Shown piece after piece: positions 47,152 through 56,571 of a stretch of DNA of 64,000 nt; position 1 is the stretch's first letter, and each line of letters starts with the position of its first letter. The notes beneath the pieces were generated by a model. It did not search any database. It worked only from the letters and a program-made list of their open reading frames with translations, and was not told where the DNA came from. Origin of the DNA: DAMCZI01 sp032095175 (GTDB taxonomy: Bacteria > Bacillota > Clostridia > Clostridiales > Caloramatoraceae); NCBI GenBank assembly GCA_032095175.1, contig DAMCZI010000003.1, forward strand, positions 62,001 to 126,000. The letters run 5' to 3'. A program made the position numbers and the translations under genes.

Positions 47152-48001
47152 GAATGCTGGAGGAGAATCAATTCTACGTTTAGAGAATATAACAATGCAG
47201 TTTGGGGGAGTTGTTTCGGTAAACAACTTTTCCATGGAGGTAAATGAGGGAGAGATAGTTTCTCTTATAGGACCAAATGGTGCAGGTAAAACAACTGCAT
47301 TCAATGTAATTACAGGAGTATATCCTCCAACCAATGGAGTGGTATACTTTAAAGATAAAAAGATAATTGAGAATTATCCAAAGGGAAAAATGAAAAAGCT
47401 TTATGCCAGTGAAAACAATGGCATATATAAAAAGACTATTGAAAAAACACCTGATGAGATTACAAAGCTTGGAATTGCCAGAACCTTTCAGAATATACGT
47501 CTTTTTAAGGATTTGAGTGTATTTGAAAATGTACTTATTGCAAAGCATATGCGCCAAAAGGCTAATCTGTTTACAGCAACCTTTATGTTTAATTATGCTG
47601 AAGAGAAGAAAAACCGTGAGGATAGCATGAGACTTCTTGAGATTTTAGGATTGGGAGATCTAAAAAATGAAGTGGCAAGCTCTCTACCCTATGGAAAGCA
47701 GAGAAGGCTGGAGATTGCAAGGGCTCTTGCTACAGATCCACAGCTTCTCCTTTTAGACGAGCCTGCTGCAGGAATGAATCCCCAGGAAACTATGGAGCTT
47801 ACACAGTTTATTAGAAGTATAAAGGATGACTTTAAGCTTACTGTATTTTTAATTGAGCACCATATGAATCTGGTTATGGATATTTCTGATCATATATATG
47901 TAATTGACTTTGGTAAGCATATTGCTGATGGCACTTCCTATGAGGTTCAGAATAATCTTAAAGTAATAGAAGCATACCTGGGGGTGAGTAAAAATGAGTG
48001 A
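47144..48001 (+). CDS. livG: Branched-chain amino-acid ABC ATPase LivG
   Basis: 285 residues. Walker A GPNGAGKTT, LARTFQN-type LivG motif (GIARTFQNIRLF), signature LPYGKQRR, Walker B LLLDEPAAGMN. It hydrolyses ATP to power uptake. An unusual ~25-residue insertion lies between the Q-loop approach and the IARTFQ motif (KGKMKKLYASENNGIYKK). It overlaps livF by 8 bp. Confidence 0.92.
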   Translation: MHRNAGGESILRLENITMQFGGVVSVNNFSMEVNEGEIVSLIGPNGAGKTTAFNVITGVYPPTNGVVYFKDKKIIENYPKGKMKKLYASENNGIYKKTIEKTPDEITKLGIARTFQNIRLFKDLSVFENVLIAKHMRQKANLFTATFMFNYAEEKKNREDSMRLLEILGLGDLKNEVASSLPYGKQRRLEIARALATDPQLLLLDEPAAGMNPQETMELTQFIRSIKDDFKLTVFLIEHHMNLVMDISDHIYVIDFGKHIADGTSYEVQNNLKVIEAYLGVSKNE

Positions 48002-48707
48002 CATTTTAAAAATAGAGAATATGGTTGTTAACTATGGCGGTATTGAAGCTGTAAAAAATGTATCTATGCATGTAGAGGAGGGTAAAATTGTAACACTTAT
48101 AGGTGCCAATGGAGCTGGGAAGAGTACCATACTTCGAACTATTGCAGGAATTGTTAAACCTAAGCAGGCTAAAATAACTTTTCAAGAAAAAGATATAACT
48201 GGCAAGCAGCCAAATTTTATAGTTACACAGGGTATTACCATGGTTCCTGAGGGACGCCGAGTGTTTTCTAACCTGACTACTTTTGAGAATCTTAAAATAG
48301 GAGCCTACCTCAGAGAGGATGACATTCAGAATGATTTAGAGCATGTCTATAAACTTTTTCCAAGGCTTAAGGAACGTTCTTGGCAGCTGGCAGGAACGTT
48401 ATCGGGAGGAGAACAGCAGATGCTGGCAGTTGGCCGTGCACTGATGAGCCGTCCTAAGCTTATTATGATGGATGAACCATCTCTTGGTCTTGCACCTATT
48501 GTTGTTCAGGAGATATTTGATATTATCAGAACTATAAATAAGGAGGGCATAACTGTTCTTCTGATTGAGCAGAATGCTAATATGGCACTAAAGGCTGCAG
48601 ATTTTGGATATGTTCTTGAAACAGGTACCATCACAATGGAGGGCACAGGACAGGAACTTCTTGCTAATGAAAGTATTAAAGAAGCATATCTTGGAAAGAG
48701 TAAATAA
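47994..48707 (+). CDS. livF: Branched-chain amino-acid ABC ATPase LivF
   Basis: 237 residues. Walker A GANGAGKST, MVPEGRRVFSNLTTFENL (LivF-specific), signature LSGGEQQM, Walker B IMMDEPSLGLA. It pairs with LivG. It is the last gene of the operon. Confidence 0.93.
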   Translation: MSDILKIENMVVNYGGIEAVKNVSMHVEEGKIVTLIGANGAGKSTILRTIAGIVKPKQAKITFQEKDITGKQPNFIVTQGITMVPEGRRVFSNLTTFENLKIGAYLREDDIQNDLEHVYKLFPRLKERSWQLAGTLSGGEQQMLAVGRALMSRPKLIMMDEPSLGLAPIVVQEIFDIIRTINKEGITVLLIEQNANMALKAADFGYVLETGTITMEGTGQELLANESIKEAYLGKSK

Positions 48708-48716
48708 ATAGGTTGC

Positions 48717-48893
48717 TTTATCTTGTGGATACAGTCAAGAAAAAGCAAATAAAACATTAACACAAACCCTAGACTTAATAGCACGCTTCTCGTGTGTATT
48801 AATGGAAGGCTTAAACGTTAATCAAACAGATGAAGAATTCAACACAATGTTACAAGAATTAGTAGAAAAAATCTACAAAGCCTCTATTAAATA
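48717..48893 (+). pseudogene. Small coding remnant
   Basis: An open frame without a start reads SQEKANKTLTQTLDLIARFSCVLMEG and continues to a stop at 48893. It is helical and looks like the C-terminal piece of a larger protein. Family not recognised. It sits directly after livF, at the edge of the third recombinase block. Confidence 0.35.
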
Positions 48894-49045
48894 AGAATAT
48901 ATAAGGGGTCTTTCTTTCTAATTCGGGGGAAAGGTCCTTTTTTTATATCCAGCATCTACTAAGGGAAAGATTAATTTTGAAAAGCTTATCTATGAAGATT
49001 CAATTACTGAAAAAACTATATTTTTAGCTGTAGAAGTGGAAGGTA

Positions 49046-49130
49046 AAATGTACTGGAATGGATGAAGAGGGAAAAGAAATTGCTAAAATAAAAGAAAAAG
49101 AAGTACATATTCCATATTTAATTGATGGAA
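49046..49130 (+). pseudogene. rlmD N-terminal remnant
   Basis: About 85 bp nearly identical to 474-558 of the intact gene (GTAAAATGTACTGGAATGGA... to ...TATTTAATTGA). It codes for the start of the TRAM domain and then joins unrelated recombinase sequence at GGAACAG. Confidence 0.88.
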
Positions 49131-49426
49131 CAGTAATAAGGATATTGGAAAATAGCAAATATTTAGGAGATGAGCTGTATCCCCCACTGATTGACGAAGC
49201 TACTTTCCAAAAGGTACAGGAGTTGCGCAAATCCAATAAAAAGAAAGTCAGCAAAAAGTCAAAAGAAGATATTGAAATCAGCTATCTGATAAAACCTAAA
49301 ACAATATATTTACCCAAGGAAATACGACTGATGGATAGCGAGATTATGGTAAATCCAAGTTGTGATTTAATATTCAAACGAGCAGAAATGCTATACAATC
49401 AATCAAAAATATACGACATTAGCTGA
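49131..49426 (+). pseudogene. C-terminal fragment of a serine recombinase
   Basis: In frame with the rlmD remnant the sequence reads NSKYLGDELYPPLIDEATFQKVQELRK, a segment found in the recombinase domain of TnpX-like proteins, and ends in IYDIS 13 bp before the next recombinase. It is fused to the rlmD start at about 49131. Confidence 0.6.
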
Positions 49427-49439
49427 AAGGAGAACACTT

Positions 49440-51099
49440 ATGGCAACAGCAACTACGAAGAAAATAGTGTCGATTATTCCACCGAAATTACAGTATGACA
49501 ACAGCTTAAAGGTAGAGCAAAAGACCTTACAAGTTGCAGCCTACTGCCGAGTAAGTACGCCTTTGGAACAACAAGAGGGTAGCTATGAGGCTCAAGTGGA
49601 ATACTACACCAACAAAATAGACACTTGCCCGAATTGGGAATGTGCCGGCATATTTGCCGATGTCGGAAAATCGGCAACAGGAACAGCAAAGCGAGAGGAT
49701 TTTAACGCACTCATAAATGCTTGTATGAACGATAAAATTGAACTTGTTCTAACAAAATCAGTCAGGTGATTTGCGAGAAACACCGTTGATGCTTTGCAAA
49801 ATATTAGGTTACTAAAAGAGCGGAACATACCAGTCATCTTCGAGAAAGAGGGCATCAATACTATGGAAAGTGGTGGAGAACTGCTTATCACAATTCTATC
49901 TTCCCAAGCACAGGAGGAAAGCCGAAACATCAGCAAAACACCTGTTGCGGTATCGCACGAAAATTTGAAAATGAGCAAGTATCGGTTAACCACAAAAAGT
50001 TTATGGGCTATACTAAAGACGAAAGCGGAAATCTTGTAATTGTACCCGAAGAAGCCGAGGTTGTGCGTAGGATATTTCGAGATTACCTTGAGAGCAAAAG
50101 CATTGGGCAGATTGCCAAAAGTTTGCAAACTGGCGGAATTAAAACAGTCACAGGATTTGACCATTGGCATGTGAGAACAATCGAGAAAATGTTATCCCAA
50201 GAAAAATGTATGGGTGATGCATTACTGCAAAAGGCCTATACGGTGGACTTCTTAACCAAGAAAAAGGTTAAAAATGATGGCTTTGTAAGGCAATATTATA
50301 TTGAGGACAACCACCCTGTAATTATTCCAAAGGCCTTATACCAAGAGGTTCAAGCTGAAAAAGCAAGACGAGTAAGTCTTAATAAATCAGCTGTTACACA
50401 TAAAAGAAATCAATCTGAGGAAAAGGTGAAAAGCAAATATTCATCAAAATACATACTGACGGATTTAATGGTCTGCAGTGAATGTGGGCGTTCCTACCGC
50501 CGACAGGTATGGTCAAAGTATGGCGAAAATCAGCAGTTTGGAGATGTGATGATAGGTTAAAACAAGGAGCAAAATCTAAGTGTAAGTATGCTCCAACCTT
50601 GAAAGAAAATGATTTGCACAGAGCAATAATGATGGCAATAAACAAGGTAGTAGAAAACAAAGGCGATTTTATAGGTAGATTCAGAGATAATGTGCTTGAG
50701 GTAATATCCAATTACACCAATAAAAATACCAGCTCACGGTATGATGAACAAATAGAAAAACTGCAAAAGAATATGGTAAAGTTAATCGAAAACAACGCAA
50801 AACAAGGCGTTGTAGATGAGCGGTTTGATGATGAGTATAAACACCTATCAACACAGATAGAAAGCCTCAAACAAGAGAAATTAAGCCAATGTCAAGCAGT
50901 TACACAAGCATCCGATTGCAAAAATCACCTAAATAAGTTAGATGAAGCACTGATCAAGCTAAATCCAAAAGTCTATGACTTCAACCAAGAATTAGTGAAA
51001 AGACTTGTGGAAAGCATAAATGTTGGTAAAAATATGGTGCTTGAAATACGATTTTACTCGAGAATTATTGTGAGCGAAAAGGTGAATAGCGAGGATTAA
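49440..51099 (+). pseudogene. Large serine recombinase with stop and two frameshifts
   Basis: Segments in successive frames form one ~550-residue recombinase: LQVAAYCRVSTPLEQQEGSYEAQ (catalytic serine), then TGA at 49767-49769 within the conserved SRFARN motif, then EGINTMESGGELL; a one-base loss in an A-run near 49940 shifts to GYTKDESGNLVIVPEEAEVV; a second A-run loss near 50535 shifts to KSAVWRCDDRLKQGAKSKC (zinc ribbon) and a coiled-coil tail (YDEQIEKLQKNMVKLIENN). Family length is normal. It differs clearly from the recombinases at 1876 and 26684. Confidence 0.85.
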
Positions 51100-51103
51100 A
51101 AAT

Positions 51104-51135
51104 AGGAGTAGGGATAACTTCCCTACTCCTATAAA
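51104..51135 (+). terminator. Terminator after recombinase 3
   Basis: AGGAGTAGGG and CCCTACTCCT pair around ATAACTT. It ends the recombinase unit. Confidence 0.75.
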
Positions 51136-51244
51136 GTGAATTGCAAGAACAAAACCTTTAACAATGATTGAGGGTTTTGTTGTAGCAGTTTCAATAATAT
51201 TTCATTGCGAAATTTGATTATCTATGTATAATAGCTTGATTGAA

Positions 51245-51665
51245 AAAGTAAATTCTACTGCAAAAGTAAATTCCACTGTGAAAGAGAAAATTCCATTTTA
51301 TCAGTGCTCCAGAGGATTATCATAACGGTATTTAACTTAGATTTTAAGGCTACAGAAATGTAATTTAGAAAAAAAGTATACACTAAGAAAGCGGATTTTC
51401 TGATTTGTGAAAGACTAAATTCCATCAGATAAACCCTACACATTTATTCCACGTTTTGCTTTACAATGAGCCTCTTTCAATATGATATGAGGCACCAGAG
51501 GCAGCTTATAATAAGGGTATATGCTGCCTAGCTATATAAAGCCTATCATATTGATTTCTCATTGTAAAGCAAACTTTCGCGGCATAAAACCTTATATTTT
51601 CTAACGGAATTTATGTAAGAGTAAATTCCACTTTGCATTTTGAAAAGTGGAATTTAGTTTTTCAT
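51245..51665. repeat. Cluster of IS30-like end motifs with a large inverted repeat
   Basis: The motif (A/G)TAAATTC(T/C)AC occurs at about 51247, 51264 and 51619, with relatives at 51285, 51411 and 51645 (inverted), like the IS30-linked motif at 14850. Between them lies an imperfect ~135-bp palindrome (51453-51588) with outer arms GTTTTGCTTTACAATGAG and CTCATTGTAAAGCAAAC and an inner GGCAGC...GCTGCC stem. No transposase remains. Confidence 0.6.
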
Positions 51666-51798
51666 TTAAGAGCTATGTATAATACGCTGTCAAATAGTTG
51701 AAAAATGACATATAAAGGGGTATAATTAATACAATTTAATCTTACTACTTATGTATGTAAAGCTTATTATATAAAATCTTTTAGCAAGGAGGTTAGCT

Positions 51799-53418
51799 AT
51801 GAAATTTAAAGTTATTAGTGAGGTTTATGAAATAACAAAAGATGACACCATTTATTTTAGATATATACATTATGATGATTATGGTTATTGCACCAGTTTT
51901 CAAGCATATTATCGCAATAATGAAACAGAAGATTTAGGCTTTCTTAAAATTGGTCATAATAATTTATCGTCTTTAGTAACAGCAGGTGAATCTCAAAATG
52001 GGTATAGTTCATATTCCATAAAATCATTAATGCCATCAGAATACTTTTCCGAATTACCTCCGTCCTTTTTCTCACTCGGGGAAGATATCTCATATTATAA
52101 AAAAATTAATGAAATATTTAATGATGATGCAACTATATACTATTCAAGTATTAAAGATTTAGCATATGACTTTGAACATTTTAAGCAACTTTATAATGAT
52201 AGAGAACCTTCTTTAACCAATTCACTTATGAGATCAATTCATTATCCAAATGTAGAGCAGTTCAACCGAATTGTAAATGGAGAGTCCGAACTAACAGATT
52301 ATAATATCATATTTGATTATAATGAGAAAAGAATAGAAATAAATGTAACTCCAAATTCATTACCACCTTCTAATATACATGTTTTAATTGGCAGAAATGG
52401 AGTAGGAAAGACATGGCTTTTATATCATATGATGCATTCCATATTGAAAAATATGGGATTAAATATGTCGGATTGTACATCCAATAAATATAAACTTGAT
52501 GAAAATTTTTATAGTTCAGGTACTACAAATACATTTGCAGGTGCAATAGGTGTGTCCTTCAGTGTATTTGATGATAGTTTTTCATCAATTAATCTTGACA
52601 ATTCTATGTGTTCGGAATTAGATTCAATGGAATTGCCACAAAAGAAGCAATTACAAGATGAATTTAATAAAAAATTCAAATATATTGGTTTAGTACATAA
52701 AAACCAAAAAAACGGATATGTGGAAATTAAATCTGTTGATGATTTGGCAGATGAATTTGATAAGGCAATCGATAGAATAGAAAAAAGTAGAGAAAAGAAA
52801 AAATCTTATCTGGAAATGTGCCAACAATTAAATACAGATCCAATGTTTAATGATAATGGCTTTATACAACTTTTAAATGACTGCTGTGATAATAAAGAAT
52901 CTCATGCAGTACTAATTAAACAGTTTAAAAAGCTAAGCTCTGGACATATGATTATTATTCTTTCCCTTACACTATTATGTGAATCAGTTTTTGAAAAAAC
53001 TATTGTTTTAATAGATGAACCTGAAACACATTTACACCCACCTCTTTTATCAACTTATGTTCGGACGCTGTCCTTTTTGCTAAGGAAGAAAAATGCTGTT
53101 GCAATTATTGCAACACATTCTCCTATCGTAGTACAAGAGGTTCCAAGGATTTGCGTAACTAAAGTTGAGCGAAACCAAAAAGAAATGTATTTTTCGAGAC
53201 CTCATATAGAGTCATTTGCAGCAAATACCGATTCTTTAACACGAGAAATATTTGGATATGAAGTAATCAAAACGGGATTCTATAAACTATTAGAAGATGA
53301 AATAGAAGATAGTTTTGAAGAAACATTTGAAAAATTTGATGATCAAATTGGTTTTTTAGGGCAAATAATGATTCAGCGTCTTATTCAAAAAAGGGGTGAT
53401 GAACATGACGAAAATTAA
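51799..53418 (+). CDS. ptuA: AAA ATPase, Septu PtuA-like
   Basis: 539 residues. Walker A IGRNGVGKTW near residue 197 is followed after a long helical insertion by the ABC-type signature LSSGHMI, Walker B IVLIDEPETHLHP near residue 404, and H-loop ATHSP. This is the OLD/SMC-like ATPase pattern of PtuA in the Septu phage-defence system. It overlaps by 14 bp an HNH nuclease gene, exactly the PtuA-PtuB arrangement. AAGGAGG precedes the ATG. Septu identity is inferred from the pair; the N-terminal ~180 residues are unusual for classical PtuA. Confidence 0.72.
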   Translation: MKFKVISEVYEITKDDTIYFRYIHYDDYGYCTSFQAYYRNNETEDLGFLKIGHNNLSSLVTAGESQNGYSSYSIKSLMPSEYFSELPPSFFSLGEDISYYKKINEIFNDDATIYYSSIKDLAYDFEHFKQLYNDREPSLTNSLMRSIHYPNVEQFNRIVNGESELTDYNIIFDYNEKRIEINVTPNSLPPSNIHVLIGRNGVGKTWLLYHMMHSILKNMGLNMSDCTSNKYKLDENFYSSGTTNTFAGAIGVSFSVFDDSFSSINLDNSMCSELDSMELPQKKQLQDEFNKKFKYIGLVHKNQKNGYVEIKSVDDLADEFDKAIDRIEKSREKKKSYLEMCQQLNTDPMFNDNGFIQLLNDCCDNKESHAVLIKQFKKLSSGHMIIILSLTLLCESVFEKTIVLIDEPETHLHPPLLSTYVRTLSFLLRKKNAVAIIATHSPIVVQEVPRICVTKVERNQKEMYFSRPHIESFAANTDSLTREIFGYEVIKTGFYKLLEDEIEDSFEETFEKFDDQIGFLGQIMIQRLIQKRGDEHDEN

Positions 53419-54250
53419 AAAACCAGATGTAAAACAAAGCGAAATATATGATGCCTTCGATAATTTACAATATAGAAATATTTTAGAAAAGAGCTCAAAA
53501 AAGTATGATAAATATTTTGAAGATCTAAAGTCTTTATATGATTTCGAAAATGAAAAAATAAAAAAAGACTCTGAATATAAAGAATATATAAAAAAAATGT
53601 ATTCCGAAAGGTTTTCAAATAAAAATTATACAAATTTATATAAATTCTATTTGAAAATTCGAGAAATCACTTCATATTGTCCCTATTGTAATTTTCCAAG
53701 TCATTCCATAAAGCAAGTCGACCATTTTTTCCCGAAGTCAACTTTCCCATCGCTTTCATTAACTATAGAAAACTTAATTCCGGTTTGCACAGATTGTAAT
53801 AAAAATAAACTTGACTATTTTTCTTTAAATAGTAATGAGATGTTATTACACCCCTATTATGATGATGTTTTATGTGAATCGTTTGACTTTATACATTGTG
53901 ATGTTATAGAAGATGACCATATTGGTTTTATCTTTTCAATTAGAAAACTTGGTACATGGAATGATGATATTTTTAATCGTGTTATGATTCATTTTAAGAA
54001 ATTTGAGCTTGATACTCTTTACAGTTCAGATTTTGAAACGGATTTTAGTGTTTATATTGAAGAACTTAAAGAACTTTACAATGATTGTAATATAGAAGGA
54101 GTTAAAGAAAATTTAAAAAGAAAAATTAGAGCTTATAAAAAATCAAACATAAAGCCATGGTATTATGCTGGTTACACAGCTATACTAAATAATGTATGGT
54201 TTTTTGAGCATTATATAATAAAATTCAAAATTCCTTCCGCCAAGGAATAA
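53405..54250 (+). CDS. ptuB: HNH endonuclease, Septu PtuB-like
   Basis: 281 residues from ATG 53405 (AGGGGTG upstream). The HNH core is SYCPYC, QVDHFFPKSTFP and LIPVCTDCNKNK with the two CxxC zinc knuckles. The protein would cut nucleic acid when licensed by the ATPase partner. Its last codons and stop (AKE, TAA) lie inside the left arm of repeat E, so the recombination site supplies the gene end. Confidence 0.75.
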   Translation: MTKIKKPDVKQSEIYDAFDNLQYRNILEKSSKKYDKYFEDLKSLYDFENEKIKKDSEYKEYIKKMYSERFSNKNYTNLYKFYLKIREITSYCPYCNFPSHSIKQVDHFFPKSTFPSLSLTIENLIPVCTDCNKNKLDYFSLNSNEMLLHPYYDDVLCESFDFIHCDVIEDDHIGFIFSIRKLGTWNDDIFNRVMIHFKKFELDTLYSSDFETDFSVYIEELKELYNDCNIEGVKENLKRKIRAYKKSNIKPWYYAGYTAILNNVWFFEHYIIKFKIPSAKE

Positions 54251-54309
54251 TTGCAACCATGCAGCATAATTATTGTCTACTTAAGGCATGTGGAGCGTGT
54301 TGTCTTGAT
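54239..54309 (+). repeat. Attachment-site-like repeat E, split by a group II intron
   Basis: The 42-bp arm (54239-54280) is followed by TTAAGGCATGTGGAGCG and reads LRHVERVVL. The match to rlmD 3' sequence stops at 54309, where the group II intron starts, and CAAGAATGTAA after the intron may be the remaining tail. It marks the right end of the Septu cassette. Confidence 0.65.
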
Positions 54310-56244
54310 GTGTACGTCCAGCGAAGCTGGTAAATGCTAGTAGGTGAAAGTCCTGTCGGGGTAAGGGTAGGGCAGCCTCGTAGTCAGCAACCAACGTATA
54401 AAGAGATTTGTGCGTTGAAGCGTTGTGAAAAGCTTAGAAATAAGCAGACAAAATGTCGGGTTGTAACATTAAGTGAACACTGCCACACCGTCATTGACAT
54501 CCTCAAAAGAGGACAACAGAGAAGTCGAGCTGCGACATCAATAGCGAAGGCGGAAGAAGGCATGAAGAACCCTAAAAGCAATGCTGAAGAACTCTGCGGT
54601 GTAGAGGTAACGACATGTCATGAAAGTACTTACCGGAACTGGAGAGAACCTACTTTGCACAGTGAAGAACTGTAAAGAGAATGCATATAAGTGTAGCGAA
54701 GTTGCAATTCTGCAAAGAGGTAGTCAGAAGTGCCCATAGTACCGATGATTATGTAGACAACAAAACTGCATATAGGAAAGGGGCACAGCTTTATTCACGT
54801 TTTCAAAGGAGGTAAGTGTGAGTGAATGTCCAAAAGACTAACAACACCAATGAAAAAGCACGAAAACTTCAGAGGAAACTATACCTTGTCGCCAAAGCGA
54901 ACAGAAAACGAAGATTTCACACAATGTATGATAAAATCCATAGAATAGACATATTGGCAGAAGCGTGGAAACGGGTAAAAGCCAATGGTGGTGCGGGAGG
55001 AATCGACCATATTAGCATTAATGATGTAAAGGGATACGGTGAAGAAAAACTGATTGAAGAAATATCAGAAATGTTAAGGAATAACAAATATCGCCCGCAA
55101 CCAGTAAGAAGAACCTATATCCCTAAAGCCGATGGAAAAAAGCGACCGTTAGGTATTCCTATTATAAGGGACAGAATTGTACAGATGGCAACAAAGATAG
55201 TGATAGAACCAGTATTTGAAGCAGATTTTATGGACTGCTCATATGGTTTTAGACCAAAAAGAAGTGCGAAACAAGCTATGGATAAAATATATGAAGTGGC
55301 AGATAAAGGGAACGCACTTTGGGTGATTGATGCTGATTTAAAAGATTATTTCGGAAGCATAAATCATGAAAAGTTTATGTTGCTGGTAGAGCATAAGATA
55401 TCAGATAGGTGAGTTTTAAAGCTCATCAGACAGTGGTTAAAAGCAGGGATTATGGAGGATGGGACAATAAAAGAGAATATAGTTGATGCCTCACAAGGCG
55501 GATTATGCAAAGCTTTGCATAAGGCGGTGTAATATCCCCATTACTTTCAAATATTTATCTTAACTACTTTGATAGGCTATGGACAAGAAAATTCAGCAAT
55601 TTAGGAATCCTAATACGTTATGCTGATGATTTTGTAATACTTTGCAAACGCAAAAGCCAAGCGGACGAAGCAATGAAAGCAATGGAGGCTATAATGAACA
55701 GATTGGAGCTAACAATCCACGAGGATAATATAAAGCTTGTGGATATGTACTTTGGGAAAGAGAGTTTTGATTTTCTGGGTTTTAACAACAGGTTTAAAAG
55801 GGGCAGAACAAGAAAATGGAAATGGTACTGGCGATTATTTCAAGTGCCATCTAAAAAGGCAATGAAGAAAATGAGAGCTAATATCAAGGAGGTATTCCAA
55901 AGTCCTGCAAAACTACAACTAAAGGCAAAAGAAATGATAAATATTTTAAATCCCAAAATAGTAGGAATGAGAAATTATTACAGCCGAGAATTTGCAAGAC
56001 AGAAGCTATGGGACATAGATAGGTATATTTTGAAGGAATTCACCAAATGGCACAATAGGAAGCATCAACAGGCGTATAGAACAGGGAACATGATGAAAGT
56101 TTGTAAACTAATATACGAGTTGGGGCTTCATAAGTTAACTGTTAACTGAATACGAAAGGAAGAAGAATATCGGAAAGCCGTATGCGGAAAACCGCACGTA
56201 CGGCTTGATGAGGGGGCGGTGGCAATCCCACTGCTCTACTCTAT
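54310..56244 (+). mobile_element. Group II intron, decayed
   Basis: The 5' end reads GTGTACGTCCAGCGAAGC and the 3' part contains a domain V-like hairpin (AGCCGTATGCGG...CCGCACGTACGGCTT) and a domain VI-like stem before CTACTCTAT at about 56244. The intron encodes its own reverse transcriptase in domain IV, now broken. It is inserted in the same orientation within repeat E. Confidence 0.82.
54822..56149 (+). pseudogene. ltrA: Group II intron reverse transcriptase/maturase, broken
   Basis: The frame from GTG 54822 (AGGAGGT upstream) gives RT domains 0-3 (PLGIPIIRDRIVQ, YGFRPKRSAKQA, WVIDADLKDYF). A TGA at 55411 breaks it where an arginine is expected. A small insertion near 55502-55520 disrupts the SQGG.ISPLL motif. 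The remainder has the catalytic YADDF (near 55620) and the maturase domain (LGFNNRFKRG; NPKIVGMRNYYS). It cannot make active protein. Confidence 0.85.
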
Positions 56245-56361
56245 CAAGAATGTAAGCATTGATTTAACTGGGTTTGCTGGATTATATCTATTTTATCTAC
56301 TCGACCTAAAGTACCAAAATGCGTTCACAGGAACATATCAGGGATAGAAAAAGAGCCTAAA
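56245..56361. other. Junction between intron and KilA-N remnant
   Basis: CAAGAATGTAA at 56245 may be the last codons of the rlmD tail that the intron interrupts. The rest is non-coding. Confidence 0.35.
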
Positions 56362-56571
56362 ATGAAGTTGGGTGTTAAGAATCAGATGAGTAATTGGGAT
56401 ATAATAGAATTTTTAGGTTTATGGAAAGGTCTACATAATCCAGACTTTAAACCAGTCGAATTCAACGGGTTTAGAAAAGAAGCAGGGAAGATGAAGTTAA
56501 TGGATGAAATGGGAATAATAGTTGGAAAGCAGGTGAGTAAATATGGTAATTATGCTTTTTGGTATATCTAA
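56362..56571 (+). pseudogene. KilA-N domain remnant
   Basis: 69 codons containing NWDIIEFLGLWKGLHNPDF and EFNGFRKEAG, which match the central part of KilA-N DNA-binding proteins. The N-terminal and C-terminal portions are gone, and the frame continues into the kinase start. Confidence 0.55.

Noticed and set aside
46861..47334. 157-codon antisense ORF in livM/livG
   Set aside because: Shadow of two well-supported genes with overlapping junction; no ribosome binding site or homology.
43726..48707. liv operon as cassette cargo
   Set aside because: It has no repeat at either boundary and is a standard complete operon; its position between cassettes is more easily explained as ordinary chromosomal content.
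7314..54309. Repeats A-E as tails of a conserved protein family rather than DNA sites
   Set aside because: The frame is open in four copies, but there is an in-frame stop in E, no start codon in any copy, and each copy sits at a cassette boundary; I keep a coding origin (rlmD 3' end) only for the tail.
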